Both the position numbers and the translations under genes were made by a program. Source: Propioniciclava sinopodophylli (lineage in GTDB: Bacteria > Actinomycetota > Actinomycetes > Propionibacteriales > Propionibacteriaceae). Taken from it: DNA of 64,000 bases. The stretch is taken from the NCBI RefSeq assembly GCF_004324755.1, contig NZ_SDMQ01000001.1:124001-188000 (forward strand), read 5' to 3'. Shown here piece after piece: positions 40,946-49,712 of this stretch (its first letter is position 1; each line of letters starts with the position of its first letter). Below the pieces are notes generated by a model. That model did not search any database and was not told the DNA's origin. It saw only the letters and a program-made list of their open reading frames with translations.

Positions 40946-41479
40946 ATGTTCCGCAAGTTCGACACCGCCTCGGGCCTGCACGTGGGCGTCTGGGAGCCGG
41001 ACGCCCCCACCCCGACCACGCCCACCATTCTCGCCGTGCACGGCATCACGTCCTCCCACAAGGCGTGGGCGCCGCTGGCCCGCCAGCTGCCGGACGTGCG
41101 CATCATCGCCCCCGACCTGCGCGGACGCGGCGGCTCCCGGGCGCTGCCCGGGCCGTACGGCATGTCCCGTCACGCGGCCGACCTGTCGGCCCTGCTGGCC
41201 GAGTTCGGCGTCGGGCGCTGCCTCGCCGTGGGGCACTCGATGGGCGGCTACGTCGTGGTCACCCTCGCCCACGAGCACGCGGGTCTGGTCTCCGGGCTCG
41301 TCCTGGTCGACGGCGGCCTGTGCCCCGCCGCGTGGGTGGCCGAGCAGGTCGAGCGGCAGCCCCGCGTGCGCGTGGTCGAGGTGCCCGACGTGAACCACTA
41401 CACGATCACACTGTCCGACCCGGGGGCGACCGCGGTGGCGGGCGCCGTGCGGGACGCCCTCGCGGGGGCGCGCGTGTAG
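40946..41479 (+). pseudogene. Alpha/beta hydrolase with deleted cap region
   Basis: A 177-residue frame; relatives have about 260-280. The N-terminal half is complete: oxyanion HGITSSHKAW, DLRGRGGS and nucleophile elbow GHSMGG. After VLVDGGL the sequence jumps to AAWVAEQVERQPRVRVV and the histidine strand VPDVNHYTI, so roughly 80-90 residues (cap and acidic triad member) are missing without a frameshift. The ATG at 40946 has AAGGAG five bases upstream. The product may be made but should be inactive. Confidence 0.65.
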
Positions 41480-41482
41480 GGT
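41477..41482 (+). promoter_or_regulatory. -10 box TAGGGT for add, using the upstream stop codon
   Basis: TAGGGT, six bases before the ATG at 41489. Its TAG is also the stop codon of the hydrolase frame. Confidence 0.6.
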
Positions 41483-41488
41483 CGGCGG

Positions 41489-42535
41489 ATGGTGGCCGGA
41501 CGGGATCTCGCGACGCTCCCCAAGGCCCACCTCCACCTCCACTTCACGGGTTCGCTGTCGGTGCCCACCCTGCAGCAGCTCGCGGAAGCCCGCGACATCG
41601 AGCTGCCCGACCAGCTCGTCGACGCCATCGCCCTGGAGGTGCCAGCCGACAAGCGCGGCTGGTTCCGCTTCCAGCGCCTCTACGACATCGCCCGCGCCGC
41701 CGTGCAGGGCGAGGACGCCCTGCGCACCGTCGTCCGCTCCGCCGCCCGCGAGGACGCGGCCGAGGGGTCACGCCGGCTGGAACTGCAGGTCGACCCCACC
41801 TCGTACGCCCCCTCGGTCGGGGGGCTGCAACCCGCCTTGGAGATCATCTGCGACGAGGCGAGGGTGGCCTCGGCCGAGACGGGCGTCCAGGTGGGCATCA
41901 TCGTGGCCGCCTCCCGCATCCGCCACCCCTTCGACGCCCGTACGCTCGCGCGGCTGGCCGCCCGCCACGCGGGCCAGGGCCCCGGCGAGGTGTGCGCGTT
42001 CGGCCTGAACAACAACGAGTGGGAGGGCGACACCGCCGAGTGGGACGGCGCGTTCCGCATCGCCCGGCGCGCCGGCCTGCCGGGGGTACCGCACGGCGGC
42101 GAGCTGCGCGGGCCCGAGCACCTCGCCGAGGTCGCCGAGCACCTGGAGCCCACCCGCATCGGCCACGGCGTCCGGGCCGTGGAGGACCCTGCGTTGCTCG
42201 CGCGCCTCGTGGACGCCGGCGTCGCCTTCGAGGTGTGCCCGGCCTCCAACGTGCACCTGGGCGTCTACCCCACCCTCGCCGACGTGCCGCTGCGCCCGCT
42301 GCTGGACGCCGGCGCCCAGGTCGCGCTCGGGGCCGACGACCCGCTGCTGTTCCTGTCGCGCCTGGTGGACCAGTACGAGACGGCGCGCTCGGTGCACGGC
42401 CTGGACGACACCCGCCTGGCCGGGCTGGCGAAGGCGTCCATCGAGGCGTCCTTCGCCTCGGACACCGACAAGGCGCAGTGGCTGGCCGAGGTGGACGACT
42501 GGCTCGTAGGCTCGGCCCATGACGGACCACGTTGA
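41489..42535 (+). CDS. add: Adenosine deaminase
   Basis: Deaminates adenosine to inosine. It has 348 residues of the metal-dependent amidohydrolase fold. Zinc ligands HLHLH near residue 15, PHGGE with the catalytic glutamate, RIGHGVR and LGADDPLLF (usually TDDP). The last codons overlap the next start by 17 bases. Family clear; adenosine versus another aminopurine is inferred. Confidence 0.85.
   Translation: MVAGRDLATLPKAHLHLHFTGSLSVPTLQQLAEARDIELPDQLVDAIALEVPADKRGWFRFQRLYDIARAAVQGEDALRTVVRSAAREDAAEGSRRLELQVDPTSYAPSVGGLQPALEIICDEARVASAETGVQVGIIVAASRIRHPFDARTLARLAARHAGQGPGEVCAFGLNNNEWEGDTAEWDGAFRIARRAGLPGVPHGGELRGPEHLAEVAEHLEPTRIGHGVRAVEDPALLARLVDAGVAFEVCPASNVHLGVYPTLADVPLRPLLDAGAQVALGADDPLLFLSRLVDQYETARSVHGLDDTRLAGLAKASIEASFASDTDKAQWLAEVDDWLVGSAHDGPR
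42507..42512 (+). promoter_or_regulatory. -10 box TAGGCT for the DUF664 gene, inside add
   Basis: TAGGCT, six bases before the ATG at 42519, within add coding sequence. Confidence 0.6.
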
Positions 42536-43076
42536 TCCACCCTGGGAGCCGCCCCTCGCGGGCACCGAGATCGAGCACCTGGTCGGCGCGCTGGACAGGC
42601 AGCGCTGGACGTTCCGCTGGAAGGCCGATGGCCTGGACGCCGAGGCGCTGGGTTTCCGGTTGCCGAGTTCGTCGCTGTCGCTGGGCGCGCTGCTGAAGCA
42701 CCTGGCAGCCTGCGAAGCGCTCAAGATGACCTGGGACATCGATGCGTCCCGGCCGTGGGAGCCCTTCGCCCGCGAGGACGCGCACCTGTGGGCGTTCGAG
42801 TCGGCCGCGACCGACTCCCCCGAGGAGCTGTACGCGCTCTACGACGGGGTCGTCGCCCGGGCCCGGGAACGGACGGCCGAGCTGCTGGCGTCCGGCGGGT
42901 TGGACCAGACGGTCGCCCTCGGTCAGCAGTGGGGCGTGACCGTGTCGCTGCGCCGCGTGCTGTTCGACCTGCTCGAGGAGTACGCGCGCCACACCGGCCA
43001 CGCCGACCTCCTGCGCGAGGCCGTCGACGGGCGCGTCGGCGAGGACCCGCCGGAGGACTGGCGTCCGGTCAGCTGA
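42519..43076 (+). CDS. DinB/DUF664 family protein
   Basis: A 185-residue four-helix protein of the DinB superfamily. Metal-ligand histidines are in LLKHLAACE and EEYARHTGHADLLRE, and the protein ends shortly after the conserved DGRVGEDPP. Actinobacterial members act as mycothiol-dependent transferases, which would fit the other mycothiol genes here, but this is inference. Its TGA lies in a palindrome shared with the convergent thioredoxin gene. Confidence 0.8.
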   Translation: MTDHVDPPWEPPLAGTEIEHLVGALDRQRWTFRWKADGLDAEALGFRLPSSSLSLGALLKHLAACEALKMTWDIDASRPWEPFAREDAHLWAFESAATDSPEELYALYDGVVARARERTAELLASGGLDQTVALGQQWGVTVSLRRVLFDLLEEYARHTGHADLLREAVDGRVGEDPPEDWRPVS

Positions 43077-43488
43077 GCGCGGCGTCGATGCGCTGGCGGT
43101 AGGCCTGCGGCGACTGGGCACCCATGAGGGTGTCGACCTGCTGACCGTCCTTCAGCAGCACGACCAGCGGGATGCTCTGCACCTTGAACTGGTAGGACAC
43201 GTCGGGGTTGTCGTCGACGTTCACCTTCACCACCTTGACCCGCCCGGCGTACTCGGTGGCGATCTTGTCGAGGATCGGCGCGATCATCCGGCACGGCCCG
43301 CACCACGGCGCCCAGAGGTCGAGGACGACCAGCAGGTTCGTGTCGACGGCGGCGTCGAACGTGCGGTCACCGGCCTCGACCAGCCACGGGAGATCGGCCT
43401 TGCACGACGCGCACCGCGGGTGCCCCGTCGACGCCTCCGGAACCCTGTTCTTCGTGCCGCACCCCGGGCACGCGACCACCTTTGCCAT
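43069..43488 (-). CDS. Thioredoxin with N-terminal zinc ribbon (Trx2-like)
   Basis: A 139-residue thioredoxin. Residues 7-29 hold two CXXC pairs (Cys7/Cys10, Cys26/Cys29) as in Escherichia coli Trx2; the redox site WCGPC gives Cys63 and Cys66, and SIPLVVL is the cis-proline strand. The ATG at 43488 is six bases after TACGCT. Ends eight bases inside the convergent DUF664 gene. General cytoplasmic disulfide reductant. Confidence 0.92.
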   Translation of the reverse strand: MAKVVACPGCGTKNRVPEASTGHPRCASCKADLPWLVEAGDRTFDAAVDTNLLVVLDLWAPWCGPCRMIAPILDKIATEYAGRVKVVKVNVDDNPDVSYQFKVQSIPLVVLLKDGQQVDTLMGAQSPQAYRQRIDAALS

Positions 43489-43494
43489 GGGGCT

Positions 43495-43500
43495 AGCGTA
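43495..43500 (-). promoter_or_regulatory. -10 box TACGCT for the thioredoxin gene
   Basis: TACGCT, six bases before the ATG at 43488. Confidence 0.6.
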
Positions 43501-43627
43501 GGGGCTGGCCGACGTCATCCGGCGGTCTCGCCGCCTCCTGTGACCGTGACTTGATCGTGATGCCTGGACGCCGGCGGATTCGGCCCCTCGTTCGGAAATT
43601 GTCAGTGGGGGCTGGGAGGGTTGGTTC

Positions 43628-44995
43628 ATGGCGGAACTGGTCCTGGATTCGGTGGCGGTGGCAGCAGCAGCGCTCGACCACGCCACCGACACGATCCGCG
43701 CCGCCGAGGTCGCGCAGTGCTTGGCCATCGCCGCGTTGTGTGACCTGCACGAGGTGGACGAGTCCGTGCTGGTCGACGGGTGCGAACGCTGGGTGCCCGG
43801 CGGTGCCGACGGCACCCCACACATCGGGGAGTTCGTCATCGGCGAGATCGCCGGCCTGCTCGGCGCCGGCATCGGCGCCACCGTGCTCCGCATCCACCGG
43901 GTCCTCAACCTGCGCCACCGCCACCCCACCCTCTGGACGCTCGTGGTCACCGGCGACATCCGCGCCCACGAGGCCTTCCTGGTCGCCGACGCCGCCGCAG
44001 CCGCGAAGCTCGACGCCGACGCCTGCAGTCGGTTCGACCGCATGTGCGCCCACGCCCTGGCCCTCCAACCCTGGGCACGCGTGAAGGGCCAGCTCGAACG
44101 CTGGCTGGTCAAGGCCGACCCCACCCAGGCCGCCGCCAACGCCGCAGCGGCTGCCGGACGCCGACGGGTCGACCTCGGCCCGATCACGGACGGCCACGTC
44201 GGCCTGTGGGGCCAGTTGGACGCCGCCGACGGCCTCGCCCTCGACGACGCCCTCAACCACCTCGCCGAGAACCTGGACGGGGAGACCATCGACCACCGGC
44301 GTGCCGGCGCCTTGGGTTTGATGGCCCGCAGCGTGCTCGGGCAGGACACCCTCCCCACCAACGGCGTGACCCGGACAGCCGAGATCGTCGTGCGCCTCCA
44401 CAGCACCGACCTGGCCGACCCGAGCAACGGCACCGCCCACCTCGCCGGGTGGGGGCACGTGCTGCTCTCCCAACTCGGGACGATCCTCACCGGCTGCCAG
44501 GTCACCGTCCGCCCGATCGTCATCGACACCACCGTGCCCGCCTTCGACGGGTATGTGGTGCCCGACGCCATGCGCAGGGTGCTGGGCGAGCGCAACCCCG
44601 TCGACGTGTTCCCCTACGGCACCCGACAGGCCGGCTCCTGCCAGGGCGACCACACCATCCCCTACCAAGCCGGCGTCCACGCGCAGACCCACCTGGGCAA
44701 CCTCGGTCCCCTGTCGAGCTTCACCCACCGGCTCAAGACCCACGGCGGCTGGCACCTCGAACAACCAGCCCCCGGCCTGTTCCTATGGCGTTCACCCCTG
44801 GGCTATCAGTACGCCGTCACCACCACCGGCACCATCCGCATCGGCAAACCCGAGCCACCCCAACACCGGTGGTGGCACCAGGAACCACCCGAACACCAGC
44901 CACCCGACGACCTCGGGCCACCCGGCCGAGCAGGCACGGCCCCGATCCCACCCGACCCGGGCGAACGACAGACACCCCTGCCCTACGTCGCCTGA
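43628..44995 (+). CDS. DUF222/HNH endonuclease-type protein (13E12 repeat family)
   Basis: A 455-residue protein of the actinobacterial DUF222 family, which occurs in many dispersed copies. The DUF222 region covers about residues 30-300. The C-terminal HNH-like region reads GDHTIPYQAG then NLGPLSSFTHRLKT; the zinc-knuckle cysteines and one histidine of the usual HH pair are not present, so nuclease activity is doubtful. The last 60 residues are Pro-rich. GGGAGGG lies before the ATG. Multi-copy nature suggests a selfish or recombination-linked role; unproven. Confidence 0.75.
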   Translation: MAELVLDSVAVAAAALDHATDTIRAAEVAQCLAIAALCDLHEVDESVLVDGCERWVPGGADGTPHIGEFVIGEIAGLLGAGIGATVLRIHRVLNLRHRHPTLWTLVVTGDIRAHEAFLVADAAAAAKLDADACSRFDRMCAHALALQPWARVKGQLERWLVKADPTQAAANAAAAAGRRRVDLGPITDGHVGLWGQLDAADGLALDDALNHLAENLDGETIDHRRAGALGLMARSVLGQDTLPTNGVTRTAEIVVRLHSTDLADPSNGTAHLAGWGHVLLSQLGTILTGCQVTVRPIVIDTTVPAFDGYVVPDAMRRVLGERNPVDVFPYGTRQAGSCQGDHTIPYQAGVHAQTHLGNLGPLSSFTHRLKTHGGWHLEQPAPGLFLWRSPLGYQYAVTTTGTIRIGKPEPPQHRWWHQEPPEHQPPDDLGPPGRAGTAPIPPDPGERQTPLPYVA

Positions 44996-45134
44996 CCCAG
45001 GTCGCCACCCACCGCGGCCCGCGGCGTCCAACACCCACCCGACCAATCACCCGCCGAACCCGACCGGAACCACCCCGGCCGGGCAACCGGCATGCACGGA
45101 GGAATACGGCCGCCGGGGTGGGGGTTCACCGAGC

Positions 45135-46187
45135 GTGAAGGCTTTCGGATTCCTCAGTTTCGGCCACTACGCCAGCGACCCCCGACAGGGTCCGGACGCG
45201 AAGGGCATGCTCACCGACGCCCTGGAGATCGCCCGGGGCGCCGACGAGCTCGGCGTGAACGGGGCGTACTTCCGGGTGCACCACTTCGCCCGCCAGGCCG
45301 CGGCGCCGGTGCCCCTCCTCGCCGCCATCGCGGGCAGCACGAAGCGCATCGAGGTGGGCACCGGCGTCATCGACATGCGCTACGAGAACCCCCTCCACCT
45401 CGCCGAGGAGCTCGCGGCCCTCGACCTGCTGTCGGACCAGCGCATCGCCATCGGCGTCAGCCGCGGCTCTCCCGAGCCAGCCCTGCGCGGCTGGGAGGCC
45501 TTCGGGTACACCGGCTCGACCGACCCGCGTGGCGCCGACATCGCCCGGAACAAGTTCGACCTGTTCCTCCGCGCCGTCGACGGGGAGCGCCTCGCCGAGG
45601 CCGACCCGCGCCAGTTCGGCCCCGGCCAGCGGCTGCGCGTCGAGCCGCACTCCCCGGGCCTGCGCCAGCGGCTGTGGTGGGGCGCCGGCACCCGCGAGAC
45701 CGCCGTGTGGGCCGCCCGGCATGGCGTCAACCTCATGAGCTCCACGCTCGTCACCGAGGCGACCGGCCAGACCCTCGGCGACCTCCAGGCCGAGCAGATC
45801 GACCGCTACCGCGAGGCCTTCGCCGCCGCCGGCCACGGCTGGACGCCCCGGGTCTCGGTGAGCCGCAGCGTCTTCCCGATCGTGGACGCCGAGGACGCGA
45901 TGTGGCTCCAGCTCCGCCGCGCCGAGGGCTCCGACCAGATCGGGGTCATCGACGGGTTCCGCTCCACCTTCGGGCGCTCCTTCATCGGCGAGCCGGACGA
46001 GCTCATCGACCAGCTGCGCGAGGACGCCGCGGTGATGGCCGCCGACACGCTGATGCTGACCATCCCGAGCCAGTTGGGCCCGGAGCCGAACCTGCGCATC
46101 CTGTCGAACTTCGCCGAGCACGTCGCCCCCGCGCTGGGCTGGCAGCCCAACACCCAGGGCCCCGTCACCGGCTACCCGCTGGGCTGA
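45135..46187 (+). CDS. LLM-class flavin-dependent oxidoreductase
   Basis: A 350-residue bacterial luciferase-like protein. The barrel starts FGFLSFGHYASDP; GVNGAYFRVHHF, IEVGTGVIDMRYENPLHLAE and IAIGVSRGSPE are the flavin and active-site strands. It uses FMN or F420H2; which one cannot be told. The GTG at 45135 fits the family N-terminus but lacks a good ribosome binding site. The 139 bases before it (44996-45134) hold a C-rich tract and an imperfect hairpin only. Confidence 0.83.
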   Translation: MKAFGFLSFGHYASDPRQGPDAKGMLTDALEIARGADELGVNGAYFRVHHFARQAAAPVPLLAAIAGSTKRIEVGTGVIDMRYENPLHLAEELAALDLLSDQRIAIGVSRGSPEPALRGWEAFGYTGSTDPRGADIARNKFDLFLRAVDGERLAEADPRQFGPGQRLRVEPHSPGLRQRLWWGAGTRETAVWAARHGVNLMSSTLVTEATGQTLGDLQAEQIDRYREAFAAAGHGWTPRVSVSRSVFPIVDAEDAMWLQLRRAEGSDQIGVIDGFRSTFGRSFIGEPDELIDQLREDAAVMAADTLMLTIPSQLGPEPNLRILSNFAEHVAPALGWQPNTQGPVTGYPLG

Positions 46188-46759
46188 CGCGGCGCGGCCG
46201 CGCGGGCGGCGGGGTGCAGCTTCGCCGCCGAGACGGACGCCGACCCGGCGTCCCAGAACCGCCACGGCCGGGCGAACGCCCGCGACACGTTCACGCGGAC
46301 GCCGGCGCGTACCCCGGCCGGCGCCGCACCGGGCACCAGCTCGATGCCGCCAGAGCCGAGCACGGTCCCGTCGTCGGCCCGCGTGACGCCCAGGGCGCGG
46401 CAGAGGTTGCCGGGGCCGCGTGCGAGCCAGGCGTCCCGCACCCCGGGCCGACGCTCCCGCGCCTCCTCGATGCCCTCGACGACCTCGCCGGCCCGCACCA
46501 GCACCGCCGAGGCGACGCCCTCGGGCCCGCACACGACGTTGAGGCACGCGTGCCCGTGCAGCGTGTAGACGTAGATGCGCCCGCCCGCCTCGAACATCGA
46601 CGCGTTGCGCGCGGTCGGCCCCTGCCACGCGTGCGAGGCCGGGTCGTCGGCCCCCTCGTACGCCTCGACCTCGACGATCCGCACCCCGATGCCGCGCACC
46701 CGCAGCACGCACCCCAGCAGCTCGGGCGCGACCTGCAAGGCACGGCGGGTGAGGTCCAT
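46172..46759 (-). CDS. 3-methyladenine DNA glycosylase (AAG/MPG type)
   Basis: Removes alkylated purines from DNA. It has 195 residues. VEVEAYEGADDPASHA holds the catalytic glutamate; ARNASMFEAGG, YVYTLHGHACLNVV and GPGNLCRALG follow, all typical of the AAG family. The ATG at 46759 overlaps the DUF2277 stop (TGATG). The last 16 bases overlap the convergent LLM gene. Confidence 0.9.
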   Translation of the reverse strand: MDLTRRALQVAPELLGCVLRVRGIGVRIVEVEAYEGADDPASHAWQGPTARNASMFEAGGRIYVYTLHGHACLNVVCGPEGVASAVLVRAGEVVEGIEEARERRPGVRDAWLARGPGNLCRALGVTRADDGTVLGSGGIELVPGAAPAGVRAGVRVNVSRAFARPWRFWDAGSASVSAAKLHPAARAAAPRQPSG

Positions 46760-47040
46760 CAGGCCGAGGCGGGCGTCCCGAAGCGGGCGGCGTTGCGGGC
46801 GCGGGCCCTCTCGCGCTCGACCTCCCGGTCCTTGGGTGCCGCGCTGGTCGACAGCGACGCGATGAGCTGCTGGGTGGCCGCCTCGATGGCGACGACCGCC
46901 TCGTCGAACGCCACCTGGTTCGGGATCGACGGCTTGTTCATGCCGCTGATCTTGCGGACGTACTGCAGCGCGGCCTCGTGCACCTCGTCCGGGTACGCCG
47001 GGGGCTCGAAATTGAACAACGGTCGGATGTTGCGGCACAT
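46759..47040 (-). CDS. DUF2277 protein
   Basis: A 93-residue protein of the DUF2277 family, starting MCRNIRPLFNFEPPA; the first residues are the most conserved part. A helical middle and Arg/Glu-rich end follow. Translationally joined to the DNA glycosylase. Function unknown. Confidence 0.82.
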   Translation of the reverse strand: MCRNIRPLFNFEPPAYPDEVHEAALQYVRKISGMNKPSIPNQVAFDEAVVAIEAATQQLIASLSTSAAPKDREVERERARARNAARFGTPASA

Positions 47041-47047
47041 GGGGCCC

Positions 47048-47060
47048 ACCCTGCCACGAT
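47048..47060. promoter_or_regulatory. Back-to-back -10 boxes of DUF2277 and GNAT genes
   Basis: CAGGGT on the minus strand (47053-47048), seven bases before the ATG at 47040; CACGAT on the plus strand (47055-47060), seven bases before the ATG at 47068. One base separates them, so only one promoter can be open at a time. Confidence 0.5.
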
Positions 47061-47067
47061 GGGGGGC

Positions 47068-47925
47068 ATGACTGAACCCACCGCGACCACGGATCGCGCC
47101 GGGCTGCTGGCCTTCATCTCCGCACAGCAGGCCTCCCCGTCGACGGCGACGACCTACCTCGGCGACGAACCCGCCGGCGTCGAGGCCGAGCTGGAGGGCC
47201 TCGATCAGCCGTGGCTCGAGACCGCGCGCGTCCTCACGACGGACGCCGGCCTGAGGGGCGCCGCGCTGGCTGAGTGGGACGCCGAGGTCGGGCGCGCCTG
47301 GGTGTACGGCCCGTGGGCGGCGCCAGGGCAGTTCGACGCGGTCGGCGAGCCGCTCCTGCGCGCCGTGGCGGCCCAGTGCCCCCCGGAGATCAGCGAGTTC
47401 GAGGTCAGCGGCGACGTCGCCAACACCTCGCTCGCCGCTCTGGCCGAGCGCCTCGGCTGGCGCCCCAGCAAGGTGAACCACGCCTACGAGGTGGCGGCAG
47501 TGGCCGTCGCGCACTGGCCGACGGTCGAGGGCATCCGCCCCGCGACGGACGCCGACCTGCCGGCCCTGGCGACCCTGCACGAGGCGGAGTTCCCCAAGAC
47601 CTACGCGACGACGGCCCAGCTGCTCACCCGGCACACGACGCTGGAGGCGGAGCGGGACGGCCGCGTCGTCGGCTACGCGGCGGGACAGCTGCAGGACGAC
47701 GGCAGCGCCTACATCGACTTCATGGCCGTCGAGGACCGCTACCGCGGCCACGGCATCGCGCGGGGACTGCTGGGCGAGCTCGCCAGGAACCTCGTGGTCG
47801 AGGGGCACACGACCAAGGTGCACCTCACCGTCGATGACGACCGCGCCCCCGCCATCGCGCTGTACGAGTCGCTGGGCATGCGCCGGGCGATCTCGCTACG
47901 CGGCTACTGGGGGTCGCTCAGCTGA
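47068..47925 (+). CDS. GNAT family N-acetyltransferase
   Basis: A 285-residue acetyltransferase. The C-terminal half has the acetyl-CoA signature RYRGHGIARGLL and the terminal strand PAIALYESLGM; the N-terminal half looks like a degenerate second GNAT fold. Substrate unknown. Its last codons form the left arm of the terminator shared with the next gene. Confidence 0.83.
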   Translation: MTEPTATTDRAGLLAFISAQQASPSTATTYLGDEPAGVEAELEGLDQPWLETARVLTTDAGLRGAALAEWDAEVGRAWVYGPWAAPGQFDAVGEPLLRAVAAQCPPEISEFEVSGDVANTSLAALAERLGWRPSKVNHAYEVAAVAVAHWPTVEGIRPATDADLPALATLHEAEFPKTYATTAQLLTRHTTLEAERDGRVVGYAAGQLQDDGSAYIDFMAVEDRYRGHGIARGLLGELARNLVVEGHTTKVHLTVDDDRAPAIALYESLGMRRAISLRGYWGSLS

Positions 47926-47934
47926 GCGACCCCC
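47909..47934. terminator. 26-base perfect palindrome between GNAT and MBL genes
   Basis: Bases 47909-47934 are self-complementary around 47921/47922 and include the GNAT stop TGA. It serves both convergent genes; the MBL stop is at 47947. Confidence 0.8.
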
Positions 47935-47946
47935 GCTCGGCCGCGG

Positions 47947-48576
47947 TCAGTGCCCGCGTGCCAGCCAATCGTCGAGGCCGGGGCGCTCGGCACCGATCGT
48001 CGTGGAGTCGCCGTGCCCGGTGTGCACGACCGTCTCGTCGGGCAGGGCGAAGAGCCGGTCCGTGATCGACCCGATGATCGTGTCGAACGAGCTGTAGGAC
48101 CGTCCCGTGGCGCCCGGGCCGCCCCGGAAGAGGGTGTCGCCGGAGAACAGAACCCCGAGGTCGGGCGCGTACAGGCACACCGCGCCCGGCGCGTGGCCTG
48201 GCGTGTGCAGCACGGTGAGGTCGGTGCCGCCGACGGAGATGACCTGCCCGTCGGCGAGACCGCCGTCCGGGGCCCGGTCGGGGTGGACGGCGTCCCACAG
48301 CACGCGGTCGTCGGGGTGGAGCCAGATGGGGGCGTCCACCAGGTCGGCCAGCTCGGGGGCGAACCGGACGTGGTCGTCGTGCCCGTGCGTGCAGACGATG
48401 GCGAGCACACGGCGTCCGCCCACCACCTCGGCGATGGCGGCCGGGTCGTGGGGGGCGTCCAGCACGATGCACTCGTCGTCGTCGCCGACCACCCACACGT
48501 TGTTGTCGACCTCCCAGGTGCCGCCGTCGAGGGAGAAGGTGCCCGAGGTGACCGCGTGGTCGATGCGCGCGGTCAC
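47947..48576 (-). CDS. Metallo-beta-lactamase-fold hydrolase, probable S-formylmycothiol hydrolase
   Basis: A 209-residue MBL-fold enzyme with the metal motif THGHDDH and further ligands in [14 protein letters not shown] and HTGHGD. It overlaps the mycothiol-dependent formaldehyde dehydrogenase gene by four bases (GTGA). The same pair is adjacent in mycobacteria (Rv2259-Rv2260), where the second gene is proposed to release formate from S-formylmycothiol. Motifs are certain; the substrate is inferred from context. Confidence 0.82.
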   Translation of the reverse strand: MTARIDHAVTSGTFSLDGGTWEVDNNVWVVGDDDECIVLDAPHDPAAIAEVVGGRRVLAIVCTHGHDDHVRFAPELADLVDAPIWLHPDDRVLWDAVHPDRAPDGGLADGQVISVGGTDLTVLHTPGHAPGAVCLYAPDLGVLFSGDTLFRGGPGATGRSYSSFDTIIGSITDRLFALPDETVVHTGHGDSTTIGAERPGLDDWLARGH

Positions 48577-49661
48577 AGGACCACCACCGAGCGCAGCACG
48601 TCGCCGGCGTGCATCTTCTCGAACGCCTCCTCGACGTCGTCGATGCCGATGCGCTCGCTGACGAAGGCGTCCAGGTCGAAGCGGCCCTGGCGGTAGAGGT
48701 CGACCAGCATCGGGAAGTCACGCTCGGGGAGGCAGTCGCCGTACCAGCTCGACTTGAGCGAGCCGCCCCGTCCGAAGACCTCCAGCAGGGGCAGCTCGAC
48801 GGTCATGTCGGGGGTCGGGACACCGACGAGCACGACGGTGCCGGCCAGGTCGCGCATGTCGAACGCCTGGCGGTAGGTCTCGGGGCGGCCGACCGCATCG
48901 ACGACCACGTCGGCCCCGAAGCCTCCGGTGAGCTGCTTGACAGCCTCGACGGCGTCCATCACCTTCGCGTTGACCGTGTGGGTCGCGCCCAGCGCGCGGG
49001 CCTGTTCGAGCTTGCGGTCGTCCACGTCGACGGCGACGACGGTGGTGGCCCCGGCGATGCGGGCGCCCGCGATGGCGGCGTTGCCGACGCCGCCGCAGCC
49101 GATGACCGCCGCGGTGTCGCCCAGGCCCACGCCGCCGGTGTTGACCATGGCGCCGAAGCCGGCCATGACACCGCAGCCCAACAGGCCGACGGCCGCCGGG
49201 TCGGCGTCCGGGTCGACCTTGGTGCACTGGCCGGCGGCGACGAGCGTCTTCTCGATGAAGGCGCCGATGCCCAGGGCCGGCGTGAGCTCGGTGCCGTCCT
49301 CGGCGAGCGTCATCTTCTGCGTCGCGTTGTGGGTGGCGAAGCAGTACCACGGCTTGCCCTTGCGGCAGGCACGGCACTGACCGCACACGGCGCGCCAGTT
49401 CAGGATCACGAAGTCGCCGGGCGCGACGTTGGTGACGCCCTCACCGACGGCCTCGACCACGCCCGCGGCCTCGTGGCCGAGCAGGAACGGGAAGTCGTCG
49501 TTGATGCCGCCCTCGCGGTAGTGCAGGTCGGTGTGGCACACGCCGCAGGCCTGCACGGCGACCACCGCCTCGCCCGGCCCCGGGTCGGGCACCACGATGT
49601 CGACGAGCTCGACGGGCGCTCCCTTGGCGCGGGCGATGACGCCCTTGACGGTCTGGGGCAT
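48573..49661 (-). CDS. mscR: S-(hydroxymethyl)mycothiol dehydrogenase
   Basis: Zinc alcohol dehydrogenase that oxidises the formaldehyde-mycothiol adduct with NAD and can also reduce S-nitrosomycothiol. It has 362 residues. Catalytic zinc: [10 protein letters not shown] and GHEAAG; structural zinc: [15 protein letters not shown]; cofactor motif [16 protein letters not shown] lies seven bases before the ATG; TAGGAT (49695-49690) is a probable -10. Confidence 0.92.
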   Translation of the reverse strand: MPQTVKGVIARAKGAPVELVDIVVPDPGPGEAVVAVQACGVCHTDLHYREGGINDDFPFLLGHEAAGVVEAVGEGVTNVAPGDFVILNWRAVCGQCRACRKGKPWYCFATHNATQKMTLAEDGTELTPALGIGAFIEKTLVAAGQCTKVDPDADPAAVGLLGCGVMAGFGAMVNTGGVGLGDTAAVIGCGGVGNAAIAGARIAGATTVVAVDVDDRKLEQARALGATHTVNAKVMDAVEAVKQLTGGFGADVVVDAVGRPETYRQAFDMRDLAGTVVLVGVPTPDMTVELPLLEVFGRGGSLKSSWYGDCLPERDFPMLVDLYRQGRFDLDAFVSERIGIDDVEEAFEKMHAGDVLRSVVVL

Positions 49662-49712
49662 GGTGGCTCCTCTCGGTCGGTCTGCGCCGATCCTAGGCAA
49701 GCCCGGCAAGGG

